Positions 20,100-29,181 of a stretch of 64,000 nt of DNA are shown in pieces. Source of the stretch: Mycobacterium asiaticum DSM 44297 (GTDB lineage Bacteria > Actinomycetota > Actinomycetes > Mycobacteriales > Mycobacteriaceae); contig NZ_HG964939.1 of assembly GCF_000613245.1 (NCBI RefSeq), positions 327,931 through 391,930 of the forward strand. The letters are read 5' to 3'. The notes below the pieces were generated by a model that was not told the origin of the DNA, made no database searches, and saw only the letters and a program-made list of their open reading frames with translations. The translations under genes and the position numbers were made by a program. Numbering within the stretch: position 1 is the first letter of the stretch; every line of letters starts with the position of its first letter.

Positions 20100-20939
20100 C
20101 TAACCCGTCGCCAGCGAGCGGGCCCGCTCGTAGAACGCGACCGCGGCCGCGGTCGCGACATTGAGCGAGTCGGTCCCACGCGACATCGGGATGCGTACCC
20201 GCATGTCGGCGATCCGCAGGACGGCCCTGGTCAGGCCCGGGCCCTCCGCGCCGACCAACAACGCGATGGGTTGGTCCCGTACGGCGGCCACCGCCTGCGG
20301 CAGATCCCGGGCGTCGCCCTGCGGGGTCATCGCCAGCAGCCGAAACCCGCGGTCTTGCAGCAGCGCAAGATCAGCGGGCCAATCGCCGGCCCGGGCATAG
20401 GGCACCAGCAAAGCGTGACCCATCGACACCCGTACGGCACGGCGGTAGAGCGGATCGGCGCAGCCGCTGCCGAACACCACGGCGTCCACCCCCAGGCCGG
20501 CGGCGTTGCGGAAGATCGAACCCAGATTCTCGTGGTCGTTGACGCCCTCGAGTACGGCGACAGTGTGGGCAGCCTCGACGACTTCGGTGACGCTGAGCTC
20601 CGGTACCCGGCTTGCGGAGGCCAACACACCCCTGTTGAGGTGAAATCCCACCGCCTGCGCCATCACCTCGGCCGAGGCCCGGAAGTAGGGCACTGATGTC
20701 CCTGCCAGGTCGTCCCGGAGCTCTTGCAGCCGGCGATCGGTGCCCAACAGCGCGCGCGGGGTGAACCGCGACGCGAGCATGCGCTGCACCACCAGCACAC
20801 CCTCGGCAATCACCAGCCCCTTGCCGGTCGGCAGGTCGGGCCGTCGGTCGACGCTGTTCAGGTCTCGGAAATCGTCGAGGCGTGGGTCGTCGGGCTCGGT
20901 GACGTCCTGAACGTCGAGGTCGGGAGGAGGTGCGGTCAC
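20100..20939 (-). CDS. SPOUT (TrmH/SpoU) family RNA 2'-O-methyltransferase
   Basis: A 279-residue protein matching Rv0881. The three SPOUT motifs are clear: [23 protein letters not shown] (motif 1 with Asn and Arg), [11 protein letters not shown] (motif 2) and [21 protein letters not shown] (motif 3). An N-terminal substrate-binding domain ([18 protein letters not shown]) precedes the knot. The GTG at 20939 overlaps the marR stop as GTGA, indicating coupling; the longer frame has no homology. It likely methylates a ribose in rRNA or tRNA using S-adenosylmethionine; the target base is unknown. Confidence 0.92.
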   Translation of the reverse strand: MTAPPPDLDVQDVTEPDDPRLDDFRDLNSVDRRPDLPTGKGLVIAEGVLVVQRMLASRFTPRALLGTDRRLQELRDDLAGTSVPYFRASAEVMAQAVGFHLNRGVLASASRVPELSVTEVVEAAHTVAVLEGVNDHENLGSIFRNAAGLGVDAVVFGSGCADPLYRRAVRVSMGHALLVPYARAGDWPADLALLQDRGFRLLAMTPQGDARDLPQAVAAVRDQPIALLVGAEGPGLTRAVLRIADMRVRIPMSRGTDSLNVATAAAVAFYERARSLATG

Positions 20940-21367
20940 GGGCTTTCGTCGACCAAGGCCGAGATCAGGTCGGCCGCATTGCGCAGGATGTCGCGCTGCT
21001 CGTCGTTCAGGGTCGCCAACCGCTCGGCCAGCCATTCCTGCCGAGCCCGTCGGGCGGCTTTGACCAACTCAGCGCCCGATTCGGACACCGAAACCAGCAC
21101 CTGCCGGCCATCGACGGGGTGCGGGGCGCGATCAACCAAACCCTCGTCGGCCAGCGACGCGATCACCCGCGTCATCGACGGCGGTCGAACCCGTTCGCGG
21201 ATCGCCAGCGCACCGGGGGTCATAGCGCCTTCGTTGGCCAGCGTCGTCAACGCCGACAACTGCGACAACGACACGGGCGCCGACGGGTTGCGGAACCGGA
21301 GTTGACGGGCCAACCGCATGACCGCCAACGACAAATCGGCAGCTAACCGCGCATCGCTGTCAGGCAC
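20936..21367 (-). CDS. MarR family transcriptional regulator
   Basis: A 143-residue protein equal in length to Rv0880. The winged helix includes [65 protein letters not shown], with the typical MarR D-x-R wing (DGRQ). It heads the operon with the methyltransferase and DUF2537 genes. A short perfect inverted repeat 16 bp before its start is a candidate autoregulatory operator. The ligand is unknown. Confidence 0.92.
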   Translation of the reverse strand: MPDSDARLAADLSLAVMRLARQLRFRNPSAPVSLSQLSALTTLANEGAMTPGALAIRERVRPPSMTRVIASLADEGLVDRAPHPVDGRQVLVSVSESGAELVKAARRARQEWLAERLATLNDEQRDILRNAADLISALVDESP

Positions 21368-21382
21368 AGCGCGAGGTTACAA

Positions 21383-21393
21383 CGGAAATTCCG
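21383..21393. promoter_or_regulatory. Candidate MarR operator
   Basis: CGGAA-A-TTCCG is a perfect 5-bp inverted repeat 16 bp upstream of the marR start codon, in the 124-bp divergent spacer toward the DUF2530 gene. MarR proteins usually bind such sites in their own promoter region. The repeat is short, so chance occurrence is possible. Confidence 0.4.
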
Positions 21394-21491
21394 AAACTTG
21401 GCTAAGAAACGGCGAACACCGCCGCTGTCAGCGCTACTGGGCATCAGGACCGCTGTCTTGCCGTTGCAGCGGCGGACTATCTTGAAACGCG

Positions 21492-21761
21492 ATGAGTGAC
21501 GAGCCCGCACCGGAACCGCCGCCATTGCCGCCTGCCCTGCTCGCGGTCTGGCCGGTCATCGCGGTCGGCGCGCTTGGTTGGCTGGTCGCTGTGGCTGCCG
21601 CGTTCCTGATACCGAGCCTGCAGACGTGGCGACCGGTGTCGATCGCCGGACTCGGAGTGGGCGTGCTGGGTACCAGCATCTTCGTTTGGCAGCTCGCCGC
21701 CGCCCGACGCGGAGCCCGCGGCGCGCAGTCCGGACTGGAAACCTATCTCGACAAAAAATGA
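21492..21761 (+). CDS. Small membrane protein (DUF2530)
   Basis: An 89-residue protein corresponding to Rv0879c. A proline-rich cytosolic N terminus (MSDEPAPEPPPLPP) is followed by two transmembrane segments, LLAVWPVIAVGALGWLVAVAAAFLI and SIAGLGVGVLGTSIFVWQLAAA, then a basic tail. Function is unknown. Its stop overlaps an ATG (21758) in the frame of the next SRPBCC gene, so the two are probably co-translated. Confidence 0.83.
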   Translation: MSDEPAPEPPPLPPALLAVWPVIAVGALGWLVAVAAAFLIPSLQTWRPVSIAGLGVGVLGTSIFVWQLAAARRGARGAQSGLETYLDKK

Positions 21762-21784
21762 CATCCAGCAACGTAGGAGGTCGC

Positions 21785-22240
21785 ATGGCAGCCCCGCTGC
21801 TTCAGGCATCGATCGATATCGACGCACCACCCGCGAAGGTCTGGGAGTTGATATCGGACCTGCAGCGCATGCCGCAGTGGAGCCCGCAGTGTCGCTGGCT
21901 GCGCCAATTCGGCCCATTGCGTACCGGCACGCGGACGCTGAACATGAACCGGCGCAACCGGTTGTTCTGGCCCACCACGAGCACGGTCGTGGAGGTGATC
22001 CCCGAGCAGAAGCTGGCATTCCGGGTGGACATCAACCGGACCATCTGGAGCTATGAACTTGAACCCAACGGCGAGGGCACTCGGGTGACCGAAAGCCGTC
22101 ACGCCGAGAACGGAGTAAGCGCCTTCTCCAGCATGTCGGTCAACGCACTGATGGGCGGAACCGAAAGCTTCGAGCGCGAGTTGGTCGAGGGTATGAACGC
22201 GTCACTAGCGCGGATCAAGGCCGCCGCCGAGCAGAGTTAG
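21785..22240 (+). CDS. SRPBCC (START/Bet v1-like) family protein
   Basis: A 151-residue polyketide cyclase/dehydrase-like protein: LLQASIDIDAPPAKVWELISDLQRMPQWSPQCRWL is the typical first strand and helix pair, and the C terminus ends in the long helix FERELVEGMNASLARIKAAAEQ. These proteins bind hydrophobic ligands in a helix-grip cavity. AGGAGG four bases before ATG 21785 supports this start; ATG 21758, overlapping the upstream stop, is the alternative. It replaces the PPE gene found at this position in M. tuberculosis. The stop overlaps the convergent DUF3027 gene by 4 bp. Confidence 0.86.
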   Translation: MAAPLLQASIDIDAPPAKVWELISDLQRMPQWSPQCRWLRQFGPLRTGTRTLNMNRRNRLFWPTTSTVVEVIPEQKLAFRVDINRTIWSYELEPNGEGTRVTESRHAENGVSAFSSMSVNALMGGTESFERELVEGMNASLARIKAAAEQS

Positions 22241-23223
22241 TCGCCGGAGTCAGCAGGGTCGCCGGAGTCAACAGGCTCGGCAGCGTCAGCAGGCTTGGCA
22301 GCGTCGGCAGGCTCGGCAGCGTCGGCAGGCTTGGCAGCATCAGCGGCCTCGGTGGCGTCAGCAGCGTCAGCAGACTCAGCAGGTTCGGCAGCGTCAGCAG
22401 GCTCGACGGCGCCGGCCGGCTCAACGACCGGCCTGTCCACGACGTCCAGCACGCCGTCGTCGTACGGCTCGTACATCGGCGATCCGGTGCCCGCTGGCGC
22501 CGGGGTATCTGAGTGGGCACCGCAGCCATAGTGCTTGTCGACGACATGCCCGTCCGCGGACAGCTCATTCCCGCAAACCCCGAACATCGCACCCAGCGAT
22601 CCGGCCAGCGGAAGGAAGAACCCACAATCGCGGCACACCCGCTTGGTCGAGCGCGACATCGCCGAGTGGGGACCGAAGTCGCCTTCATGCCATCGCTCGG
22701 CCGCATCGGCGCGGCCCCAGGCGCTCATTACCCAACGCCGGCCCAGGCCGATCTCGGCCGCGACCTCGTCGATCTCCGGGTCACCGCTGGCGGTGTAGCC
22801 GGGCACCAGTCGCGGGTCGTCCTTCGCGGGAGCCAACAGGTCGCCCGGGCTCAAGTCCCCGGCCCGCACGCGCTGCTCCCACGGCACCCATTCGGGCGCC
22901 AACAGCGCCGTCGGTCCCGGAATCAGCACCACTTCACTGATCGTGGCGCGGTCACCGCCGGCATACCCAGCGACGACGACGGCCCACTGCCAGCCCTGAT
23001 AGCCCGGCACATGCGCCAGGAACCGATGGGTGGCGGCATTCGGGTCCTCATAGGTGACGCCCAAATAGTCCCCGACGGCGTCGGCTCCACTGAACTCGGC
23101 CACGGCAGCACGGGCCTGCTCGGCCGCACCGGTCAGCACGCCCGCCAGCTCGTCAGGCCACTCGGCCACCGTCACGGCGCCGCCCTCCTGGGCGGTCTCG
23201 TCACTGGGTCCGGTCACGGTCAC
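22237..23223 (-). CDS. DUF3027 protein with zinc-ribbon-like motif and Ala/Asp/Pro repeat tail
   Basis: A 328-residue protein corresponding to Rv0877, from a GTG start (VTVTGPSDETAQ). The conserved part includes YLGVTYEDPNAATHRFLAHVPGYQGWQWAVVVAG and, near residues 195-235, CRDCGFFLPL...GVCGNELSADGHVVDKHYGCGAHS, four cysteines that could bind zinc. From about residue 260 the sequence becomes a low-complexity tail of ADAAEP/ADAAKP units encoded by an 18-bp minisatellite, which makes it longer than the M. tuberculosis protein as I recall it. Function is unknown. Confidence 0.85.
   Translation of the reverse strand: MTVTGPSDETAQEGGAVTVAEWPDELAGVLTGAAEQARAAVAEFSGADAVGDYLGVTYEDPNAATHRFLAHVPGYQGWQWAVVVAGYAGGDRATISEVVLIPGPTALLAPEWVPWEQRVRAGDLSPGDLLAPAKDDPRLVPGYTASGDPEIDEVAAEIGLGRRWVMSAWGRADAAERWHEGDFGPHSAMSRSTKRVCRDCGFFLPLAGSLGAMFGVCGNELSADGHVVDKHYGCGAHSDTPAPAGTGSPMYEPYDDGVLDVVDRPVVEPAGAVEPADAAEPAESADAADATEAADAAKPADAAEPADAAKPADAAEPVDSGDPADSGD
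22279..22350 (+). repeat. 18-bp minisatellite in the DUF3027 coding sequence
   Basis: Three near-perfect copies of GGCAGCGTCRGCAGGCTY start at 22279, 22297 and 22315, with a degenerate fourth at 22333 and looser copies on both sides (roughly 22250-22420). On the coding strand each unit adds six residues such as KPADAA or EPADAA. The multiple of three keeps the frame when copy number changes. Confidence 0.8.
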
Positions 23224-23337
23224 AGCTTAACGTCACCGCACTCGTCACCCTTCCCTACTGCACCGCTCTTGCGAGAGACACGGAGGCCGAGCCACACCCG
23301 GTTTCCTCCGCAGCGAGGCGGCATAGGACAGAATTGA

Positions 23338-25050
23338 ATGGTGTCCGCACGGCGAGGTGACCATCCGGGCCGAATGGCCCCACCGCCGGGCCGCCGACCC
23401 CCCAAAGGACCACCGAGGTCCTACCAAGAGCATCCAGGTATGGCGAACTACCCGGCCCAAGACGATCGCGACGCCGACTATCGGCGCCGCCGGCCCCCGC
23501 CGATGCCCAGCGCCAACCGCTACCTGCCCCCGCTGGGTGAGGACCCGCCGCCGGAGCATCCCAGCGAGCCGCCGCCACAGCGTGGCTACGCCAACGGTGA
23601 ACGGATCACCGTCACCCGCGCCGCTGCCATGCGCAGCCGCGAAATGGGATCGCGGATGTACTGGATGGTGCAGCGCGCCGCCACCGCCGACGGCGCCGAC
23701 AAGTCCGGGCTCACGGCGCTGACCTGGCCGGTGATGGCTAACTTCGCCGTCGACTCCGCGATGGCGGTGGCCTTGGCCAACACGCTGTTCTTCGCGGCGG
23801 CCAGCGGTGAGAGCAAATCCAAAGTCGCGCTGTACCTATTGATCACCATCGCACCGTTCGCCGTCATCGCGCCGCTGATCGGGCCGGCGCTGGACAAACT
23901 GCAGCATGGCCGGCGGGTAGCGCTCGCCCTGTCCTTCGCGCTGCGCACCGCATTGGCCTTGATCCTGGTCATGAACTACGACGGTGCCAGCGGCAGCTTC
24001 CCGCCCTGGGTGTTGTACCCCTGCGCGCTGGCCATGATGGTTTTCTCGAAGTCATTCAGCGTGCTGCGCAGCGCGGTGACGCCGCGGGTCATGCCGCCGA
24101 GCATCGACCTGGTCCGGGTCAATTCGCGGCTGACCGTCTTCGGCCTCCTCGGCGGCACCATCGCCGGCGGAGCGATCGCAGCCGGTGTCGAGTTCGCGTG
24201 CACCCATCTGTTCAAGCTGCCCGGCGCCCTGTTCGTCGTCGTCGGCATCACCATCGTCGGCGCTCTGCTGTCGATGCGGATTCCGAGCTGGGTGGAGGTG
24301 ACCGCGGGCGAGGTACCGGCCACATTGAGCTATCACCGGCACAGCGACGCGGCACACCTCAGTTGGCAGGAGGAACCCAAGCAGGTCGGCGGCAAACTCC
24401 GGCAACCGTTGGGCCGCAACATCATCACCTCGCTGTGGGGCAACTGCACGATCAAGGTGATGGTCGGCTTCCTGTTTCTGTATCCGGCGTTCGTCGCCAA
24501 GGCCCATGACGCCGACGGCTGGGTGCAGCTGGCCATGCTCGGAATTATCGGCGCCGCCGCCGCCATCGGTAACTTTGCCGGCAATTTCGCCAGCGCCAGG
24601 CTCAAACTAGGCCGACCGGCCGTGCTGGTGGTGCGCTGCACGTTGGTGGTCACCGCGTTCGCGTTGGCCGCCGCGGTCGCCGGGAATCTGGTCGTCGCCG
24701 CCGTGGCCACCCTAATCACGTCCGGATCGAGTGCCATCGCCAAGGCCTCACTGGATGCCTCGCTGCAGCACGATCTGCCCGAGGAGTCACGCGCCTCCGG
24801 GTTCGGCCGATCGGAATCGACCCTGCAACTCGCCTGGGTGCTGGGCGGCGCGGTGGGGGTGTTGGTGTACACCGAGCTGTGGGTCGGGTTCACCGCGGTC
24901 AGCGCGCTGTTGATTCTCGGCTTGGCCCAGACGATCGTCAGTTTCCGGGGTGACTCGCTCATTCCTGGACTCGGCGGCAACCGGCCGGTGATGGTCGAGC
25001 AGGAGGGAGGGCGCCGCGGCGCTTCGACGACGAGCGCGATGCCACGGTGA
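23338..25050 (+). CDS. MFS-type membrane transporter with proline-rich N terminus
   Basis: A 570-residue protein corresponding to Rv0876c. The first ~110 residues are cytosolic, Pro/Arg-rich and low in complexity (RRRRPPPMPSANRYLPPLGEDPPPEHPSEPPPQ). Then come about twelve membrane segments with MFS features (LIGPALDKLQHGRRVALALS between helices 2 and 3; DLPEESRASGFGRSESTLQLAWVLGGAVG near helix 11). The substrate is unknown. ATG 23338 follows AGGACAG; a later ATG at 23440 (MANYPAQDD) is possible. The last bases overlap the next gene (GTGA). Confidence 0.86.
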   Translation: MVSARRGDHPGRMAPPPGRRPPKGPPRSYQEHPGMANYPAQDDRDADYRRRRPPPMPSANRYLPPLGEDPPPEHPSEPPPQRGYANGERITVTRAAAMRSREMGSRMYWMVQRAATADGADKSGLTALTWPVMANFAVDSAMAVALANTLFFAAASGESKSKVALYLLITIAPFAVIAPLIGPALDKLQHGRRVALALSFALRTALALILVMNYDGASGSFPPWVLYPCALAMMVFSKSFSVLRSAVTPRVMPPSIDLVRVNSRLTVFGLLGGTIAGGAIAAGVEFACTHLFKLPGALFVVVGITIVGALLSMRIPSWVEVTAGEVPATLSYHRHSDAAHLSWQEEPKQVGGKLRQPLGRNIITSLWGNCTIKVMVGFLFLYPAFVAKAHDADGWVQLAMLGIIGAAAAIGNFAGNFASARLKLGRPAVLVVRCTLVVTAFALAAAVAGNLVVAAVATLITSGSSAIAKASLDASLQHDLPEESRASGFGRSESTLQLAWVLGGAVGVLVYTELWVGFTAVSALLILGLAQTIVSFRGDSLIPGLGGNRPVMVEQEGGRRGASTTSAMPR

Positions 25051-25532
25051 AACGCTCTGGGGCCGTGCTGCTTACGGTCATTGCACTGGTGCTGGCCGTC
25101 GGCGCCGGGATCGGTACGTGGTTGGTGCTGCGGTCCTCCGGTCCGCACTGGCCGACGATCAGCGCCTACTCACACGGCCACTCCACGCGGGTTGGCCCCT
25201 ACATGTACTGCAACGTGCTCAATCTCAACGACTGCCAAACTCCGCAGTCGCAGGGCGAACTCCGGGTCAGTGAGCGCTATCCGGTGCAGCTCTCGGTGCC
25301 CGACGCCATCGGCCGGGCCCCCTGGCGGTTGCTGCAGATCTACGACGATCCGACCAACACCGCGACCACCTTCTTTCGGCCCAATTCCCGCTTGGCTCTT
25401 ACCATTCCGACTGTCGACCCGCATCGGGGACGGCTGGCGGGGCTGGTCGTGCAGCTGCTGACGCTGGTCGTCGACAACGGTGAACTACGCGAGGCTCCGC
25501 ATGCGGAATGGTCGGTACGCCTGACGTTTTGA
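25047..25532 (+). CDS. Membrane-anchored or secreted protein (DUF2771)
   Basis: A 161-residue protein matching Rv0875c. An N-terminal hydrophobic segment (GAVLLTVIALVLAVGAGIGTWLVL) is an uncleaved anchor or signal, followed by an exported domain with two cysteines close together (MYCNVLNLNDCQTP) that could form a disulfide. It begins with a GTG overlapping the MFS stop by 4 bp, so it may act with that transporter. Function is unknown. Confidence 0.84.
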   Translation: MKRSGAVLLTVIALVLAVGAGIGTWLVLRSSGPHWPTISAYSHGHSTRVGPYMYCNVLNLNDCQTPQSQGELRVSERYPVQLSVPDAIGRAPWRLLQIYDDPTNTATTFFRPNSRLALTIPTVDPHRGRLAGLVVQLLTLVVDNGELREAPHAEWSVRLTF

Positions 25533-25550
25533 CACCGGGCTAAGGCACAC

Positions 25551-26555
25551 CTACGCGCCGTGTCCGGGTGGCACGCGTTCCCCTTCGAGGGTGGGTCCGG
25601 GCGGGGTGCCGTCGCCGAACGGCCTGCCACCTAGTTCCTCCCGACCGTGCGGCGTCCGCCAGCCCGCGAGGTCCGGCCCCTTGGGCACAATGCCGGTCGG
25701 GTTGATGTCGGCGTGCACGATGTAGTAGTGCTGCTTGATCTGCACGAAGTCGATGGTGTCGCCGAAACCCGGCGTTTGGAACAGATCCCGGGCATAGGCC
25801 CACAGCACCGGCATCTCCGACAGCTTGGTGCGATTGCACTTGAAGTGACCGTGATACACCGGATCGAAGCGCGCCAGCGTGGTGAACAGCCGCACGTCCG
25901 CCTCGGTGATGGTGTCCCCTACCAGGAACCGCTGGCGGGCCAGCCGGTCGCTCACCCAGTCCAGCGCGGTGAACAACCGGTCGTAGGCCTTTCCGTAGGC
26001 GTCCTGTGAGCCGGCGAAGCCACACCGGTAGACCCCATTGTTGATCTCGGTGTAGATCCGCGTGCTGACCTCGTCGATCTCGTCCCGCAACTTCTCCGGA
26101 TACAACTGCGGCGCACCGTCGCGGTGGTAGGGGGTCCACTCGGTGGAGAAGTCCATGGTCATCTGCGCGAAGTCGTTGGTGACCACCGCCCCGGTCGGGA
26201 TGTCCACGATCGCCGGCACCGTGATGCCCTTGTCGTAGTTGGGGATTCGCTTGAAGAAGGCGTCCTGCAACCGCGGAATCTTGAGCACCGGATCCACGCC
26301 ACCTGGGTCGAGGTCGAATGTCCAGCTGCGCTCGTCGTGGGTGGGTCCGCAAAATCCAATGGAGAGAACGGATTCCAGACCCAACAGCCGGCGAACGATG
26401 ATGGTGCGATTGGCCCACGGGCACGCCCGGGCGACCACCAGCCGGTAGCGGTCCGGCTCCACCGGGTAGCCGTCGCGCCCGTCAGCCGTGATGCGGGTGG
26501 TGATGTAGTTGGTGTCACGGTTGAATTCGCCGGTACCGGCAACATAGCTACCCAT
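25551..26555 (-). CDS. Glutathionyl-hydroquinone reductase-like (Xi-class GST, ECM4/YqjG family)
   Basis: A 334-residue member of the Xi-class glutathione transferases. The redox cysteine sits in ARACPWANRTIIVRRLLGLE near residue 45; the family core continues with PTHDERSWTFDLDPGGVDPVL, VPAIVDIPTGAVVTNDF and the C-terminal helical domain EADVRLFTTLARFDPVYHGHFKCNRTKL. The family reductively removes glutathione from glutathionyl-hydroquinones. Mycobacteria make mycothiol instead of glutathione, so the physiological thiol is probably different. AAGGCGG precedes ATG 26555. It lies 9 bp downstream of fadE10 on the same strand. Confidence 0.9.
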   Translation of the reverse strand: MGSYVAGTGEFNRDTNYITTRITADGRDGYPVEPDRYRLVVARACPWANRTIIVRRLLGLESVLSIGFCGPTHDERSWTFDLDPGGVDPVLKIPRLQDAFFKRIPNYDKGITVPAIVDIPTGAVVTNDFAQMTMDFSTEWTPYHRDGAPQLYPEKLRDEIDEVSTRIYTEINNGVYRCGFAGSQDAYGKAYDRLFTALDWVSDRLARQRFLVGDTITEADVRLFTTLARFDPVYHGHFKCNRTKLSEMPVLWAYARDLFQTPGFGDTIDFVQIKQHYYIVHADINPTGIVPKGPDLAGWRTPHGREELGGRPFGDGTPPGPTLEGERVPPGHGA

Positions 26556-26564
26556 CAGGCCGCC

Positions 26565-28514
26565 TTACACGCTCGCCGCGGTCGGTTCTGAGCCGCTGGT
26601 GAATCGCCGGGCCAGATTCGTTTCGGTCGACGGGCCCGGCTCCCACGCTGCGATCCATGGCCCTCTCCCCTCCGATTGGTCGAGGATGCCATCTTCCACC
26701 CAGCTGTAGCGACCCTCCAGTACATCGTTGGTCAACCGTACATCGCCGCTGTCGGTGTTTCTCCATAAGGCTTCGAACAGCGCCTCAACCCGTAAAGTCG
26801 CTTGCTCGCAGAACAATTCGGCCAACTCATAGGCCTGCTCACCGATCACTGGATCCGCTGCCCGCTGCGCTTCCGCGCGGACGCACACTGCGGCCATCGC
26901 GAACAGCTCGGCACCTATGTCGACGATGCGACCCAGGAAACCCTGCTTCTGCTCCAGCTTGGCCTGCCAGCGTGCCATCCCGTAGAAGGTGTTGCGGGCC
27001 AGTTTCCGGCTGGAACGTTCGATGAACCGCAGGTGTGACGCCAACGGCCCGAATTCGCCGTACGCCGTGGGTCGCTGCCCCTCACCGAATACCAACTTGG
27101 GCAACCACTTTGCGTAGAAGCCGCTCGCACCGACGGCGGCCGCGGCCTTCTGGCGCAGGTCAGCGTCGGGCTTGGCCAGGTCACCGGCTGCGGCCAGGTG
27201 CGCATCGACGGCTTCGCGGGCGATGAGCAGCCGCATGATCTCACTGGCGCCTTCGAAGATGCGGTTGATCCGCAGGTCGCGCAGGGACTGCTCCACCGGC
27301 GCGGCACGCTCGCCACGCGCCGCGAGCGACTCGGCCGTCTCATACCCGCGCCCGCCGCGGACCTGCATCAGGTCATCGGCGATGACACAGGCCATTTCGC
27401 TGCACCACAGCTTCGCCAGTGCCGCCTCGATCCGAATGTCGTTGCGCCCTTCGTCAGCCATCTGACCGGACAACTCCACCACCGCGTCGAGGGCATAGGT
27501 GGTCGCCGCCATAAACGCGATCTTGCGGGCCACCGCTTCATGTTTGCCGACCGGCTTGCCCCACTGCACGCGCTCGCGCGACCATTCTCGCGCAATCTTC
27601 AACGACCACTTGGCCGAACCGGTCACCATGGCGGGCAACGCCAGTCGCCCGACGTTGAGGGTGGTCAACGCGATCCGCAACCCGTCGCCTTCTCGGCCGA
27701 TCAGATTCTCGGCCGGAACATGCACCTTGTGCATCCGGGTCACGCCGTTCTCGATGCCGCGCAGACCCATGAACTGGTTACGCCGCTCGACGGTAATCCC
27801 GGGCGAATCAGCCTCCACCACAAAGGCACTGATGCCGCCGCGGTGCCCGTCGCTCTTGGGAACGCGAGCCATCACCACGAGCAGATCGGCGACCACCCCG
27901 TTGGTGGTCCACAGTTTCACGCCTTCGAGTTCGTAGGCCCGACCGTCGTCCACCGGTGTCGCCGTGGAACCCAACCGGGCGGGGTCGGAACCCACGTCCG
28001 GTTCGGTGAGCAGGAACGCCGACACCGCGCCGGCGGCGCACCGCGGCAGGAACTTTCGCTTCTGCTCTTCACTCCCGGCCAGCTTGAGCGGCTCGGGCAC
28101 ACCGATCGACTGGTGCGCCGACAGCAACGCCCCCAGGCTGGGGTGCACGGTCGTCACCAGCATCAGCGCGCGGTTGTAAGCAACCTGCGACATGCCGAGA
28201 CCGCCGTACTCGGTCGGGATCTTCATGCCGAAGCAGCCCAGATCGGCCAAACCCTTGACGTATTCGTCGGGAATCCGTGCCTCGCGCTCGATGACGCTAC
28301 CCTCGATGCCGGTAAGAAACTGCTTGAGCTTGCCCAGGAAGTCCTTGGTGCGCGCCTCCTCGGCGGCGGCTGGCGTGGGGAACGGGTGAATCAGCTCCAG
28401 CGGGAAGCGTCCCAGGAACAGCTCTTTGGCAAAAGATGGCTTGTCCCAACCGCTTTCGCGAGATTCCTCGGCGACGGCTCGCGCTTGTTCCTCGGTGACC
28501 TCTTGCTGTGCCAT
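26565..28514 (-). CDS. fadE10: Acyl-CoA dehydrogenase FadE10
   Basis: A 649-residue FAD enzyme, about the length of Rv0873. The N-terminal ~60 residues precede the ACAD fold (GCFGMKIPTEYGGLGMSQVAYNRAL; LLTEPDVGSDPARLGSTA; QWGKPVGKHEAVARKIAFMAATTYALDA; MQVRGGRGYE; LRINRIFEGASEIMRLLIAREA). The extra C-terminal domain of ~180 residues is as in very-long-chain dehydrogenases such as ACAD9/VLCAD. It should catalyse alpha,beta-dehydrogenation in beta-oxidation; the chain length is unknown. GAGGAG upstream of ATG 28514 fixes the start. Confidence 0.92.
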   Translation of the reverse strand: MAQQEVTEEQARAVAEESRESGWDKPSFAKELFLGRFPLELIHPFPTPAAAEEARTKDFLGKLKQFLTGIEGSVIEREARIPDEYVKGLADLGCFGMKIPTEYGGLGMSQVAYNRALMLVTTVHPSLGALLSAHQSIGVPEPLKLAGSEEQKRKFLPRCAAGAVSAFLLTEPDVGSDPARLGSTATPVDDGRAYELEGVKLWTTNGVVADLLVVMARVPKSDGHRGGISAFVVEADSPGITVERRNQFMGLRGIENGVTRMHKVHVPAENLIGREGDGLRIALTTLNVGRLALPAMVTGSAKWSLKIAREWSRERVQWGKPVGKHEAVARKIAFMAATTYALDAVVELSGQMADEGRNDIRIEAALAKLWCSEMACVIADDLMQVRGGRGYETAESLAARGERAAPVEQSLRDLRINRIFEGASEIMRLLIAREAVDAHLAAAGDLAKPDADLRQKAAAAVGASGFYAKWLPKLVFGEGQRPTAYGEFGPLASHLRFIERSSRKLARNTFYGMARWQAKLEQKQGFLGRIVDIGAELFAMAAVCVRAEAQRAADPVIGEQAYELAELFCEQATLRVEALFEALWRNTDSGDVRLTNDVLEGRYSWVEDGILDQSEGRGPWIAAWEPGPSTETNLARRFTSGSEPTAASV

Positions 28515-28599
28515 TGCCGCCTCCTCGCCGATGCATCCCGACTAGACCGGGATACCCGCTTCGGGTGAGGATACGCCGAGCCAGGCGCGCCCAGACGCG

Positions 28600-29019
28600 C
28601 TAAGCCTCGAACTCCCGGGCGACCGCCTTCACCACCTCGGAGACCTGGCGCGCGGTTTTGCGGTCCGGGTAGCGGCCCTTGCGCAACTCCGGCTGCACCT
28701 TGTCCTCGAGGAAGGTGATCAGATCCGCGAGCATGCCGTGCAGTTCGTCGGGGCTGTGCTTGTGTTCGGCCGGCGCCTGACGCGCTGCCTCGCGACGGGT
28801 CCTGGTGAGGCTCGGCGGCGGGTCGATCAGCTTGAGGCTCAGCGCCTGCGGTCCGCGCCGACCGGACGCGATGCCGAACTCGACGCGCTGACCAGCTTTG
28901 AGGCCCTCGACACCTTCGGGCAACGCCGAAGAGCGGACGTAAACGTCTTCGCCGTCCTCCTGCGACAGGAAGCCGAACCCCTTTTCGGGGTCGTACCACT
29001 TCACTTTGCCGGTCGGCAC
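28600..29019 (-). CDS. cspB: Cold-shock-like protein B
   Basis: A 139-residue protein matching Rv0871. The N-terminal cold-shock domain shows RNP-1 (KGFGFLSQ) and RNP-2 (DVYVRSSAL) motifs that bind single-stranded nucleic acid. The C-terminal ~65 residues ([51 protein letters not shown]) are a mycobacterial extension. GTG 29019 is chosen because the CSD starts there ([17 protein letters not shown]) with AGGTGAGA just upstream; the frame extends 21 codons further without homology. Confidence 0.92.
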   Translation of the reverse strand: MPTGKVKWYDPEKGFGFLSQEDGEDVYVRSSALPEGVEGLKAGQRVEFGIASGRRGPQALSLKLIDPPPSLTRTRREAARQAPAEHKHSPDELHGMLADLITFLEDKVQPELRKGRYPDRKTARQVSEVVKAVAREFEA

Positions 29020-29181
29020 TGCTCTCACCTGCTTGTCTGACGAATCACTGGGTATGCAACATAAAACGCGTCCCGCATGCACAGGACGCGATGACGATCT
29101 CAGATCCTACTCGCGCGGTTCACCACCGAGCACCCCGGTTTACCCGCCACTCGGTACCCTGGTCTTACCGCTGGAGGAGAT

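Noticed and set aside
23338-23440. Proline-rich start of the MFS protein as a separate small gene
   Set aside because: It is in frame and continuous with the transporter, and no stop separates them.
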